From Frankiales bacterium (GTDB taxonomy: Bacteria > Actinomycetota > Actinomycetes > Mycobacteriales > SCTD01), in assembly GCA_025465145.1 (NCBI GenBank), contig JAODNS010000087.1, forward strand, positions 1 to 15,741: a stretch of 15,741 nt of DNA, read 5' to 3'. Within the stretch, counting starts at the first letter, position 1. The number at the start of each line of letters is the position of its first letter. Positions 1-7,500 of the stretch are shown here, one piece after another. The notes beneath the pieces were generated by a model. That model worked only from the letters and a program-made list of their open reading frames with translations, was not told where the DNA came from and ran no database searches. The position numbers and the translations under genes were made by a program.

Positions 1-4
1 CCGG

Positions 5-2503
5 TCACACCACCGGCAACGCCGCGCGGGACGTACGCGCCGCCGCGTGCCGTTCCGCGGACACCGTGCCGTACGTCGTCGTGCGCTGCCGCGGAGTCCG
101 CCCGGACCGCCGCACCATCGCCTCGAGGTCCTCGACGGACTTGCGCGAGCCGTGCGCGGATCCCGCCATCCGGCTGATGGTCTCCTCCATCAGCGTGCCG
201 CCCAGGTCGTCGACGCCGCCGCGCAGCACCTGGTCGCACTGCTCCGGACCGAGCTTGACCCAGGAGCACTGCACGTGGTCGATCTGCCCGTGCAGCAGCA
301 GCCGCGCGAGGGCGTGCACCGCGCGGTTGTCGCGCACCGTCGGACCAGGCCGCGCCACGCCGGCGAGGTAGATCGGCGCGCTGGTGTGCACGAACGGCAG
401 CGGCACGAACTCGGTGAAGCCGCCCGTCTCGGCCTGCAGCCGGGCGAGCAGCCGCAGGTGCGCGACCCAGTGGTGCGGCTGGTCGACGTGGCCGTACATC
501 ATCGTGCTCGTCGTGCCGATCCCGAGCCGGTGCGCGGTCGTCACGACCTCCACCCACTGCGCGGTCGGCAGCTTGCCCTTCGTCAGCACCCAGCGGACCT
601 CGTCGTCGAGGATCTCCGCGGCCGTGCCGGGCAGCGAGTCGACACCCGCTTCCCTTGCGGCGCTCAGGAACTCGGCGATCGAGACGGCCATCCGCGCGGC
701 GCCGTTGACGACCTCCATCGGGCTGTACGCGTGCAGGTGCAGGTCCGGCGCACCCGCCTTCACCGCACGTGCGAGATCGAGGTACGCCGACCCCGGCAGC
801 GCGGGGTCGATGCCACCCTGCATGCAGACCTCGGTGGCCCCGACGTCCCACGCCTCACGCGCCCGCGCCGTCACCTCGTCGAGGGACAGCGAGTACGCGT
901 CGGCGTCCGTGCGCCGCTGGGCGAACGCGCAGAACCGGCAGCCGGTGTAGCAGACGTTCGTGAAGTTGATGTTCCGGTTCACGACGTAGGTGACGTCGTC
1001 GCCGACGGTGTCCCTGCGGACGTCGTCCGCCAGCGCGCACACCGCCTCCAGGTCCGGGCCGTCTGCCGTCATCAGCGCCAGCGCCTGCTCGTCGGTCAGC
1101 GCTGCCGGGTCGTCGCGGGCGACCCGAAGGGCCGCGGCGACGTCGGTGTCCAGCCGCGCCACCTGCGCCGGGACCTGCAGCGCGGACCAGTCCCCGTAGA
1201 CGTCGTCGAAGTCGCTGCGCCGGTCCTCGCTGCGGCCGGTCAGGTCGATGCTCGTGTGCAGGTCGGTGCGGCCGCTGCTGAGCAGGCCGCCGTCGGGCTC
1301 CTGCCAGGGCAGCCCGACCGGGAGCACGTCCGCGGCGAGGCCGTCCGGCCCGGCGAGCGCGTCCACGTGCGGGCGCAGCCGCGGGTCGAGCCAGGGCTCC
1401 TGCAGGTACGGCGGGTGCGCGGTCAGCCGCTCGCGCAACTGGAAGCCGGCCTTGGCCGTGACCGCCATCAGCACGTCGATGTCCGGCCACGGCCGCTCCG
1501 GGTTCACATGGTCCGGCGTCAGCGGCGACACCCCGCCGAAGTCGTCGACGCCGGCGGCGAGCAGCGCGGTCGTCTCGGCCAGGTCCACCAGGTTCGGCGG
1601 CGCCTGCACGCGCATCCGCGGACCCATGACGACACGCGTCACGGCGACGGCCGCGAGGAACTCCTCGAGCCCGGCGTCCGGCGCGCCCCGCATCGCGGTG
1701 TCGTCCTTCGCGCGGAAGTTCTGGACGATCACCTCCTGCACGTGCCCGTGCCGCCGGTGCGCCGCCCGGACCGCGAACACCGTCTCGGCCCGGTCCCGCA
1801 ACGTCTCGCCGATGCCGACCAGAAGGCCTGTGGTGAACGGGATCGCGTGCCGTCCGGCGTCCTCGAGCACGCGCAGCCGCACCGCCGGGGCCTTGTCCGG
1901 CGAGCCCACGTGGGCAGGCACGTCCGCAGTCGTCTCCAGCATCATCCCCATCGACGGCGCGACCGGCTTGAGCCGCTGCAGCTCGCTCCAGCTCATGACG
2001 CCGGGGTTGAGGTGCGGCAGCAGGCCGGTCTCCTCGAGGACGGCGACGGCACAGGCGCGGACGTACGACAGCGTGTCGCCGTACCCCGCCTCGTCCAGCC
2101 ACGCCCGAGCCGCCGGCCAGCGCTCCTCCGGCCGGTCGCCGAGGGTGAACAGCGCCTCCTTGCAGCCGAGCGCAGCGCCCTGCCGGGCGATGTCGAGCAC
2201 CTCGTCGATCGACAGGTACGGCGCGGGCAGCCGACCGGGCACCGTGGCGAACGTGCAGTAGTGGCAGCGGTCGCGACACAGCCGGGTCAGCGGGACGAAG
2301 ACCTTCCGGGAGTACGTGACAACCCCGGGACGCCCCGCGTCGACCAGACCGGCGTCGCGCACCCTGGCCGCCGTGGCGCACAGCCGCCGCAGGTCATCGC
2401 CGCGGGCGGCCAGCAGGACCGTCGCCTCATCGACGTCCAGCGCCTTGCCGTCGGCCGCGCGGGCCAGGGCGCGCCGCATCGCATTGGCCGTCGGCTGCTC
2501 CAC
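5..2503 (-). CDS. fbiC: FbiC, FO synthase (CofG-CofH fusion)
   Basis: 832-residue bifunctional radical-SAM enzyme that builds FO (7,8-didemethyl-8-hydroxy-5-deazariboflavin), the F420 chromophore, from tyrosine and the flavin precursor 5-amino-6-ribitylaminouracil. Two 4Fe-4S CxxxCxxC motifs are visible: C76/C80/C83 (CRDRCHYC) in the N-terminal CofG half and C518/C522/C525 (CYTGCRFC) in the C-terminal CofH half. The order and length fit actinobacterial FbiC; archaea and cyanobacteria usually encode the halves separately. The GTG start at 2503 has no Shine-Dalgarno but has TAGGGT 6 nt upstream, so the mRNA may be leaderless. The stop is four bases from the window edge. It lies near fbiA and fbiB but is separated from them by a pseudogene and a methyltransferase gene. 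The family call is near certain; the start is probable. Confidence 0.97.
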   Translation of the reverse strand: MEQPTANAMRRALARAADGKALDVDEATVLLAARGDDLRRLCATAARVRDAGLVDAGRPGVVTYSRKVFVPLTRLCRDRCHYCTFATVPGRLPAPYLSIDEVLDIARQGAALGCKEALFTLGDRPEERWPAARAWLDEAGYGDTLSYVRACAVAVLEETGLLPHLNPGVMSWSELQRLKPVAPSMGMMLETTADVPAHVGSPDKAPAVRLRVLEDAGRHAIPFTTGLLVGIGETLRDRAETVFAVRAAHRRHGHVQEVIVQNFRAKDDTAMRGAPDAGLEEFLAAVAVTRVVMGPRMRVQAPPNLVDLAETTALLAAGVDDFGGVSPLTPDHVNPERPWPDIDVLMAVTAKAGFQLRERLTAHPPYLQEPWLDPRLRPHVDALAGPDGLAADVLPVGLPWQEPDGGLLSSGRTDLHTSIDLTGRSEDRRSDFDDVYGDWSALQVPAQVARLDTDVAAALRVARDDPAALTDEQALALMTADGPDLEAVCALADDVRRDTVGDDVTYVVNRNINFTNVCYTGCRFCAFAQRRTDADAYSLSLDEVTARAREAWDVGATEVCMQGGIDPALPGSAYLDLARAVKAGAPDLHLHAYSPMEVVNGAARMAVSIAEFLSAAREAGVDSLPGTAAEILDDEVRWVLTKGKLPTAQWVEVVTTAHRLGIGTTSTMMYGHVDQPHHWVAHLRLLARLQAETGGFTEFVPLPFVHTSAPIYLAGVARPGPTVRDNRAVHALARLLLHGQIDHVQCSWVKLGPEQCDQVLRGGVDDLGGTLMEETISRMAGSAHGSRKSVEDLEAMVRRSGRTPRQRTTTYGTVSAERHAAARTSRAALPVV

Positions 2504-2509
2504 GTCACG

Positions 2510-2515
2510 ACCCTA
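2510..2515 (-). promoter_or_regulatory. Putative leaderless -10 box of fbiC
   Basis: TAGGGT on the minus strand matches the actinobacterial -10 pattern TANNNT and ends 6 nt before the GTG of fbiC, the distance expected if transcription starts at the first base of the start codon. No convincing -35 element or ribosome-binding site is seen. The same arrangement recurs at other starts in the window. Confidence 0.5.
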
Positions 2516-2619
2516 TGGGTGGTGCTCGTGCTGCAGATCTGACCGACGGGCCCGGCCCCTCGGCACTGGCACGCACATGCTCATCACCGCTGCCCACGGT
2601 GACGCTCGTCGCTGCGTGG

Positions 2620-3938
2620 TCACTCCGGCGGGGTGACCCAGCCGTTGGCGTTGAGCAGCCGTCCGTCTTTGAGGCGGATCGTCTTGCCGTGGTGAATGTC
2701 GTGGTGGGTTCCTTCACAGACCATGACGGTGTCGCGCACGCTGGTGGTGCCGGAGCGGGCGTAGGCGTCAGGGTGGTGCGGGATGAGCGGGTCGCCGGTG
2801 TCGTGCCCGCGGTAGCAGCCGGCGCCTTGGCAGGTGCCGCCGGTTTCGAGGAGCTTGATGCGCCTCTCGTGCGGTTTGGCTGTTCGTTCGGTGTGGCTGA
2901 GCTCGATGATCCTGTTGCCCAGGCTGAGTACGAACCGGGTGATCGCGCTGTCGCACAGCCACTGGCGGACCAGGGCTGAGGGGACGGTGGCGCCTGAGCC
3001 GGTGCGGGCGGGCAGCGCTCCGGGCTGGTCGTGCAGGGCGGCGTTGCTGATCGTGACGTTGATCTGGAAGGGCAGCTTGGAGCGGGTGCCCAGAACCTTG
3101 CTCCTGAGGACCTGCTGGAGCAGCAGCCGTAGCGCCTCGTGGCGGCGTTGGCGCTTGCTGCGCATGCGCAGGCAGACGTCGTCCTCGTCGGCGGCGTGGG
3201 CGTCGCGGGCGGCGGCGGTGTCCGTGGGGTTGTCCGGGTCGAGTGGCCATCGCGGCGCCCAGGACCGTGTGGAGCAGTTCGCCGGTCTCGTCGTCGAGCT
3301 CTCCGCGCAGGCTCCAGCCGGATCCAGCCGGATCGGTCGTCGTGCTTGCGCAGGTCCAGGGACCGGTTGCGGTCAGCGTCGTCGGCCTGCTCGGCGAGCT
3401 GCTGGGGCAGGACGGCGTCGAGGAGCACGCCGAGGGCGCGCTTGAGCTGCGCTGGCTCCACGGATGCGGCCAGCAGCAGGAACCCGCCTTCGAGCCGGGC
3501 AAGCTCAGGAAGGGGCGCGGTGGCGAGCTCGACGAGCTGGCTGTGCAGGGACTGCAGCACGGGGTCGTCGTCAGCCATCCCGCCGCGGACCTCCCCGATC
3601 AGCTGGCAGATGCCGTTGACCAGCACCCCTTGGACCACCTGCTCCGCCGGCTGGCCGTCGATGCGGCCGTCCGGGCGGTCGACGTGCGGACGCAGTCGGG
3701 TCAGTGCCTGATTGATCGCCACCCCGCCGTCCAGGGACAGCCCGCCGGCGGCGAGCCGCGCGGCGACCTGCGGCACCCGGTCCAGCCTGCGGGCCAGTGC
3801 CACCTCCGAGCGCGTCATGGACGTCTGCTGCTGCGCGATCCAGGCGCAGGTGGACGGGGAGCCGTCGTAGTCGTGCAGCTGCGGTCGTTCGACGTCTGCG
3901 ACCTGGCGCAACGCGAGCGCCCGAACGCGGTCCGCCAA
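2620..3938 (-). pseudogene. 13E12-family DUF222/HNH endonuclease-like pseudogene
   Basis: Remnant of a 13E12 repeat-family protein (DUF222 followed by an HNH nuclease domain). The N-terminal part, from a TTG at 3938, reads well to about 3335 with DUF222-like text (SRSEV-like TRSEVALARRLDRVP, then AARLAAGGLSLDGG). Coding then moves to a second frame (SLRGELDDETGELLHTVLGAA, about 3310-3250) and to a third (NPTDTAAARDAHAADEDDV onward), which ends at 2620 with a C-terminal HNH-like region containing CQGAGC, IPHH and THHDIHH. Lesion 1 is a 10-bp tandem duplication at 3314-3333; lesion 2 is a +1 or -2 shift near 3241. Removing 10+1 bases gives one 435-codon frame. The first part of DUF222 also looks missing and the start is uncertain. 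Such genes are multicopy in many actinomycetes and their role is not established. Confidence 0.88.
3314..3333. repeat. 10-bp tandem duplication causing a frameshift
   Basis: CCAGCCGGAT occurs twice in direct tandem within the 13E12/HNH pseudogene. Deleting one copy joins RKHDDRSGW directly to SLRGELDDE in a single reading frame, so the duplication is the likely inactivating event. The period-10 match extends one base at each side. Confidence 0.92.
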
Positions 3939-3983
3939 GTCCCACCCCCGCGGCTCGCACGTCCTGACGTCCTGAACGTCGGT

Positions 3984-4037
3984 GCCGTGCTCGAGCCGTC
4001 GCTGCCGTGCTCGAGCCGTCGCTGCCGTGCTCGAGCC
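3984..4037. repeat. 20-bp tandem repeat, about 2.7 copies
   Basis: The unit GCCGTGCTCGAGCCGTCGCT is present exactly at 3984-4003 and 4004-4023. A third partial copy from 4024 matches for 14 bases before diverging. It sits in the 183-bp stretch between the HNH pseudogene (3938) and the end of the methyltransferase gene (4122), where I see no gene. Because 20 is not a multiple of 3, copy number would shift any reading frame through it. Contraction or expansion by slippage is likely. Confidence 0.9.
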
Positions 4038-4121
4038 ACCGCGACCGGGCGGGCCGGCAACGGCGATCTCACACAGCAGGCGCGACGGCCCTGGTCCTGG
4101 AGAGACCTGCCTCTTCCGAGG

Positions 4122-4937
4122 TCAGGGTCGCCGGCCGCTCCCGACGACGGCGGTGGCGGGCAGCAGGCAGCGGCCGTTGCCCGAGCCGTACCTCTCCAGC
4201 GCCCGCTCCACGTACACCTGCCGCGCCTGTGCCCGCTGCGGCTCGTTCGCCGACGCGAGGACGGCGCCGCTGCGCGGCATCGCGGCGGCCACGGTGTCGA
4301 ACCAGCCGCCGGGTTCGACGTCCACCTGCCACGTCATCCGCGCCACCTCCACGTCCACGAGGCCCCCGCCCGCGAGCAGCGCGGCAAACCGCTGCTCGTC
4401 CGCGAACAGCGTCGAGTCCGGGCCGGGCGGGACGACGCCGGTGATCCCGAGCGAGGTCACCACCTCGCCCAGCAGGCCCATCGCGCGGTTGGCGTCCGGC
4501 CGGTCCCACACCGTCAGCGCCAGCCGCCCACCCGGCGCGAGCACCCGCACCAGCTCCGCGATCCCGAGCTCCGGCCGGGCCAGGTGGTTGAGCAGGAAGC
4601 CGGCGACCACGGCGTCGTACGCGCCGTCCGGCAGGCCCAGCTGCTCCGCGGACGCCTGCCGCACGTCCGGCAGCGCCCGCGACGCGATCTCGACCATGGC
4701 GGCCGACTGGTCCACCGCCGTCACCACCGCACCGCGGCCCAGCGCCTCGGTGCCGACGAAGCCCGGACCCGTGGCGACGTCCAGCACGCGGCAGCCCGAG
4801 CCGACAGCCGCGGCGTCCAGCAGCGCCGGCACCGCGCCGCGGGTCAGGACACCGACGTCTGCGGCGTACGCGGCCGCCCGCACCTCCCAGCTGTCCCGCT
4901 CCCAGGCGGCGAACGCGTCCAGCACCGAGTCGTCCAT
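4122..4937 (-). CDS. Class I SAM-dependent methyltransferase
   Basis: 271-residue Rossmann-fold methyltransferase of the UbiE/Methyltransf_11 type. Motif I is VLDVATGPGF (residues 51-60), the acidic residue ending strand beta2 is D76 in AVDQS, and a post-I region AGFLLNHLARPE and motif LAPGGRLALTVWD follow. No membrane segment or extra domain is visible. The substrate cannot be inferred. It is transcribed divergently from fbiA with only 26 bp between the two ATGs, which might suggest co-regulation but does not prove a role in F420 metabolism. The start at 4937 is supported by CAGGGT 6 nt upstream. Downstream on the same strand is the repeat-rich gap and the HNH pseudogene, so it is probably a single-gene unit. 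Confidence 0.88.
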   Translation of the reverse strand: MDDSVLDAFAAWERDSWEVRAAAYAADVGVLTRGAVPALLDAAAVGSGCRVLDVATGPGFVGTEALGRGAVVTAVDQSAAMVEIASRALPDVRQASAEQLGLPDGAYDAVVAGFLLNHLARPELGIAELVRVLAPGGRLALTVWDRPDANRAMGLLGEVVTSLGITGVVPPGPDSTLFADEQRFAALLAGGGLVDVEVARMTWQVDVEPGGWFDTVAAAMPRSGAVLASANEPQRAQARQVYVERALERYGSGNGRCLLPATAVVGSGRRP

Positions 4938-4943
4938 CGGCCC

Positions 4944-4949
4944 ACCCTG
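4944..4949 (-). promoter_or_regulatory. Putative leaderless -10 box of the methyltransferase gene
   Basis: CAGGGT (minus strand) ends 6 nt before the ATG at 4937. It differs from TANNNT only at the first base. It lies one base from the opposing hexamer proposed for fbiA, so the two promoters would be back to back. Confidence 0.35.
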
Positions 4950-4950
4950 A

Positions 4951-4956
4951 CAGACT
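4951..4956 (+). promoter_or_regulatory. Putative leaderless -10 box of fbiA
   Basis: CAGACT ends 7 nt before the fbiA ATG at 4964. The same hexamer at the same 7-nt distance precedes the DNA glycosylase gene. A GGAG lies only 3 nt before the ATG, too close to be a good ribosome-binding site. Confidence 0.35.
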
Positions 4957-4963
4957 GGAGCGC

Positions 4964-5902
4964 ATGCGGATCGTGGCGCTCGCGGGCGGGATCGGGGGCG
5001 CCCGGTTCCTGCAGGGGCTGAAGGCGGCGGTGCCGGACGCGGACCTGACGGTGATCGTCAACACCGGCGACGACATCAGCCTGTACGGACTGCGCATCTG
5101 CCCCGACCTCGACACCGTCATGTACACGCTCGGCGGCGGCATCGACACCGAGCGCGGCTGGGGCCGGCGCGACGAGACGTTCGTGGTGAAGGAGGAGCTG
5201 GAGGCCTACGGCGGGCCGCTCAGCTGGTTCGGCCTCGGCGCCCGCGACCTCGCCACCCACCTGCACCGCAAGCACCTGCTGCTCGCCGGGCTCTCGCTGA
5301 CCGAGGTGACAGCCGAGCTGTGCCGGCGGTGGCAGCCGGGCGCGACCGTGCTGCCGATGACCGACCAGCAGGCCGAGACGCACGTGCTCGTCGACGACGA
5401 GGACCGGCCCGGTCGCCGCAAGGCGATCCACTTCCAGGAGTGGTGGATCAAGCACCGGGCGGCGCTGCCGGCGCACGGCATCGTGCTCGTGACGGAGGGC
5501 ACACCGGAGCCGGCGCCCGGCGTCCTCGACGCGATCGAGGCCGCCGACGTCGTGCTGCTCCCGCCGTCGAACCCGGTCGTCAGCATCGGGACCGTCCTGC
5601 AGGTCAAGGGGATCCGCGACGCGCTGGGCGACAAGAAGGTGGTCGGCCTCAGCCCGATCATCGGCGGCGCGCCGGTGCGCGGGATGGCCGACGCCTGCCT
5701 CACCGCGATCGGCGTCGAGACCAGCGCGCAGGCCGTCGGCCGGCACTACGGGAGCGAGCTGCTCGACGGCTGGCTGGTCGACACCCAGGATGAGGGCGCG
5801 ACCGTGCCGGGCGTCGAGGTGCGCGCCGTGCCGCTGCTCATGACCGACGTCCAGGCGTCCGCCGCCATGGCCCGTGCCGCGCTGGACCTCGCGGGTGTCT
5901 GA
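4964..5902 (+). CDS. fbiA: FbiA/CofD, phosphoenolpyruvate transferase of F420 biosynthesis
   Basis: 312-residue CofD-family enzyme. In actinobacteria FbiA joins FO to a phosphoenolpyruvyl-guanosine donor (made by FbiD) to give dehydro-F420-0; archaeal CofD uses a lactyl donor. Family hallmarks are the N-terminal nucleotide-binding loop LAGGIGGARFLQGL (about residues 6-19), VNTGDDISLYGLRICPDLDT (about 32-51), GWGRRDETF, and the later LLPPSNPVVSIGT and GLSPIIGGAPVRGMAD motifs. The length matches the family. The ATG at 4964 puts MRIVALAGG at the N-terminus, as expected. The gene overlaps fbiB by 8 nt and the two are surely co-transcribed and translationally coupled. The donor-forming gene fbiD is not in this window. 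Confidence 0.97.
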   Translation: MRIVALAGGIGGARFLQGLKAAVPDADLTVIVNTGDDISLYGLRICPDLDTVMYTLGGGIDTERGWGRRDETFVVKEELEAYGGPLSWFGLGARDLATHLHRKHLLLAGLSLTEVTAELCRRWQPGATVLPMTDQQAETHVLVDDEDRPGRRKAIHFQEWWIKHRAALPAHGIVLVTEGTPEPAPGVLDAIEAADVVLLPPSNPVVSIGTVLQVKGIRDALGDKKVVGLSPIIGGAPVRGMADACLTAIGVETSAQAVGRHYGSELLDGWLVDTQDEGATVPGVEVRAVPLLMTDVQASAAMARAALDLAGV

Positions 5903-7190
5903 CGGCTACACCGTCTTCCCCGTCCGCGGGATCGGCGAGGTACGGCCCGGCGACGACCTCGTCGCCCTGATCGCGGATGCCGTCGCCCTGCAGGACGGGG
6001 ACGTCGTCGTCGTGACCAGCAAGGTCGTGAGCAAGGCGGAGGGCCGCCTCGTCCGCGTCGAGGGTGACCGGGAGCAGGCGCGCTTGCAGGCGGTCGCCGA
6101 CGAGACCGTGCGCGTCGTGGCTCGCAGGGGCACGACGACCATCGCGCAGACGCGGCACGGGCTGGTCCTGGCCGCGGCGGGCGTCGACGCGAGCAACGTC
6201 CGCGGCGACGAGCTCGCCCTGCTCCCGCTCGATCCGGACGCCAGCGCGCGCCGGATCCGGCAGGGACTGCGGGAGCGGACCGGCCGTACCGTCGCAGTCG
6301 TCGTCAGCGACACCCTCGGCCGGCCGTGGCGCAACGGGCAGACCGACTGCGCGATCGGCATCGCCGGCCTTGCTCCGGTACGCGACGCGCGCGGCAGCAC
6401 CGACACGCACGGGCACGTGCTGGAGGTCACCGAGATCGCCGTCGCCGACGAGCTGGCGGCCGCGGCCGAGCTGGTGAAGGGCAAGGCCGACGGCCTACCC
6501 GTCGCCGTCGTCCGCGGGCTGTCGTACGACGACGACGGTCGCGGTGCCGGCGCGCTGGTCCGGCCGGCGGCGATGGACTGGTTCCGGCTCGGGACGCAGG
6601 AGGCGCAGCAGGCGGCGGTCGCGCAGCGCCGCACCGTGCGGGAGTTCGCCGACCGGCCGGTGGACGAGGCGGCCGTGCTGCGCGCGGTGGCCGCCGCGGT
6701 GACGGCACCGGCCCCGCACCACACGACGCCGTGGCGCTTCGTCCTCGTGACCGACCGGGCTACCGCGCTGCTGGACGCCACGGCCGACGCGTGGGCCGCG
6801 GACCTGCGGGCGGACGGCTTCAGCGAGGAGAGCATCGCGAAGCGGCTCCGGCGCGGGGACGTGCTGCGCCGCAGCCGGTACCTCGTTGTGCCCTGCATGG
6901 TGCGCGATGGCGCGCACGACTACCCGGACGAGCGACGGCGCGCGGCGGAGGAGCGGATGTTCGTGGTCGCCACCGGCGCCGGCGTCGAGAACCTGCTCGT
7001 CCAGCTCGCCGCGGAGGGGCTCGGCAGCGCGTGGGTGAGCAGCACGCTGTTCTGCCCGGACGTCGTACGGGAGGTGCTCGACCTGGACCCGGCGTGGGAG
7101 CCGATGGGCGCGGTGGCCGTCGGACACCCGGCGGCCGACCCGGGGCCGCGTACGGACCGAGATCCCGAGCAGTTCGTCCTGCGCCGGTAG
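5895..7190 (+). CDS. fbiB: FbiB, F420:gamma-glutamyl ligase with nitroreductase-like domain
   Basis: 431 residues from the GTG at 5895, which overlaps the end of fbiA by 8 nt. The N-terminal half (about 1-240) is a CofE-type gamma-glutamyl ligase that adds L-glutamate residues to F420-0: note VRPGDDL, GDVVVVTSKVVSKAEGRLV, and the VVSDTLGRPWRNGQTDCAIG segment. The C-terminal half (about 243-431) is an FMN-binding nitroreductase-like domain beginning RRTVREFADRPV. In mycobacterial FbiB this domain reduces dehydro-F420-0 and supports poly-glutamylation. The length equals typical two-domain FbiB, and archaeal CofE lacks the second half. GTG was preferred to an upstream in-frame ATG at 5874, which would overlap fbiA by 29 nt and add non-family residues. 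Confidence 0.96.
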   Translation: MSDGYTVFPVRGIGEVRPGDDLVALIADAVALQDGDVVVVTSKVVSKAEGRLVRVEGDREQARLQAVADETVRVVARRGTTTIAQTRHGLVLAAAGVDASNVRGDELALLPLDPDASARRIRQGLRERTGRTVAVVVSDTLGRPWRNGQTDCAIGIAGLAPVRDARGSTDTHGHVLEVTEIAVADELAAAAELVKGKADGLPVAVVRGLSYDDDGRGAGALVRPAAMDWFRLGTQEAQQAAVAQRRTVREFADRPVDEAAVLRAVAAAVTAPAPHHTTPWRFVLVTDRATALLDATADAWAADLRADGFSEESIAKRLRRGDVLRRSRYLVVPCMVRDGAHDYPDERRRAAEERMFVVATGAGVENLLVQLAAEGLGSAWVSSTLFCPDVVREVLDLDPAWEPMGAVAVGHPAADPGPRTDRDPEQFVLRR

Positions 7191-7193
7191 CGT
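7188..7193 (+). promoter_or_regulatory. Putative leaderless -10 box embedded in the fbiB stop codon
   Basis: TAGCGT ends 7 nt before the ATG at 7201 and uses the TAG stop of fbiB as its first three bases. No Shine-Dalgarno is seen before 7201, so the membrane-protein pair may have its own start site in addition to read-through from fbiAB. Confidence 0.4.
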
Positions 7194-7200
7194 CGGCACC

Positions 7201-7500
7201 ATGAGCGCCCGTCGTCGTCGTGCCGCGCTGTCCGCAGTCGGAGCACTGATCGCCGCGCTCATCTGCGCGGTCCTCGCCAGCTCGGTGGACAGCAGCACGC
7301 ACCGCGGCATCCTCATCGCGCTGTCGCTGGCCTGGCTGGTGATCGCCGGCACCTGCGTCGCCGGCGTGCTGCGCACCGAGAGCGCGACACCCGCCGCGAC
7401 GGAGACCTCCGCGCTCGCCCCGCAGGCGACCGAGGAGCCGACCGGACCGGGGTACGGGCCGACGGCGGTCTCGCTCGACGAGCCGGGCGACACGCGATGA
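7201..7500 (+). CDS. Small membrane protein, function unknown
   Basis: 99 residues that I do not recognise. The N-terminus has arginines (MSARRRRAAL) followed by two hydrophobic segments, about residues 9-28 and 36-58, separated by a short polar loop (SSVDSSTHRG). The C-terminal 40 residues are acidic, Pro/Thr/Ala-rich and probably disordered. The positive-inside rule suggests both termini are cytoplasmic. It starts 10 bp after fbiB and its stop overlaps the next gene by 4 nt (ATGA), so the two small genes are translationally coupled. Codon use is like the neighbours. A link to F420 is only positional. Confidence 0.8.
   Translation: MSARRRRAALSAVGALIAALICAVLASSVDSSTHRGILIALSLAWLVIAGTCVAGVLRTESATPAATETSALAPQATEEPTGPGYGPTAVSLDEPGDTR

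Noticed and set aside
855..2381. Long minus-strand frame inside fbiC
   Set aside because: Ala/Arg/Gly-rich out-of-frame shadow; the in-frame product carries both radical-SAM motifs.
47..2542. 831-codon open frame on the plus strand opposite fbiC
   Set aside because: Arg/His/Pro/Val-rich, low-complexity translation without family motifs; it is the antisense shadow expected from GC-rich third codon positions of fbiC.
2543..2563. GC-rich hairpin (CCGA...TCGG with a GGG/CCC inner stem) in the gap between the HNH pseudogene and fbiC
   Set aside because: The stem has a mismatch and no T-run follows; too weak in DNA of this composition to call a terminator or regulatory RNA structure.
2620..3938. 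Programmed frameshifting as the explanation for the split 13E12/HNH gene
   Set aside because: One shift is caused by a 10-bp tandem duplication and a second lies about 80 bp further on; no slippery sequence was recognised and the family is not known for recoding.
3984..4037. Possible CRISPR or iteron array
   Set aside because: Units are directly adjacent with no spacers, fewer than three copies, and there are no cas or replication genes nearby.
4844..5746. 300-codon minus-strand frame opposite fbiA
   Set aside because: Antisense shadow of fbiA; the translation is His/Arg/Val-rich without recognisable domains.
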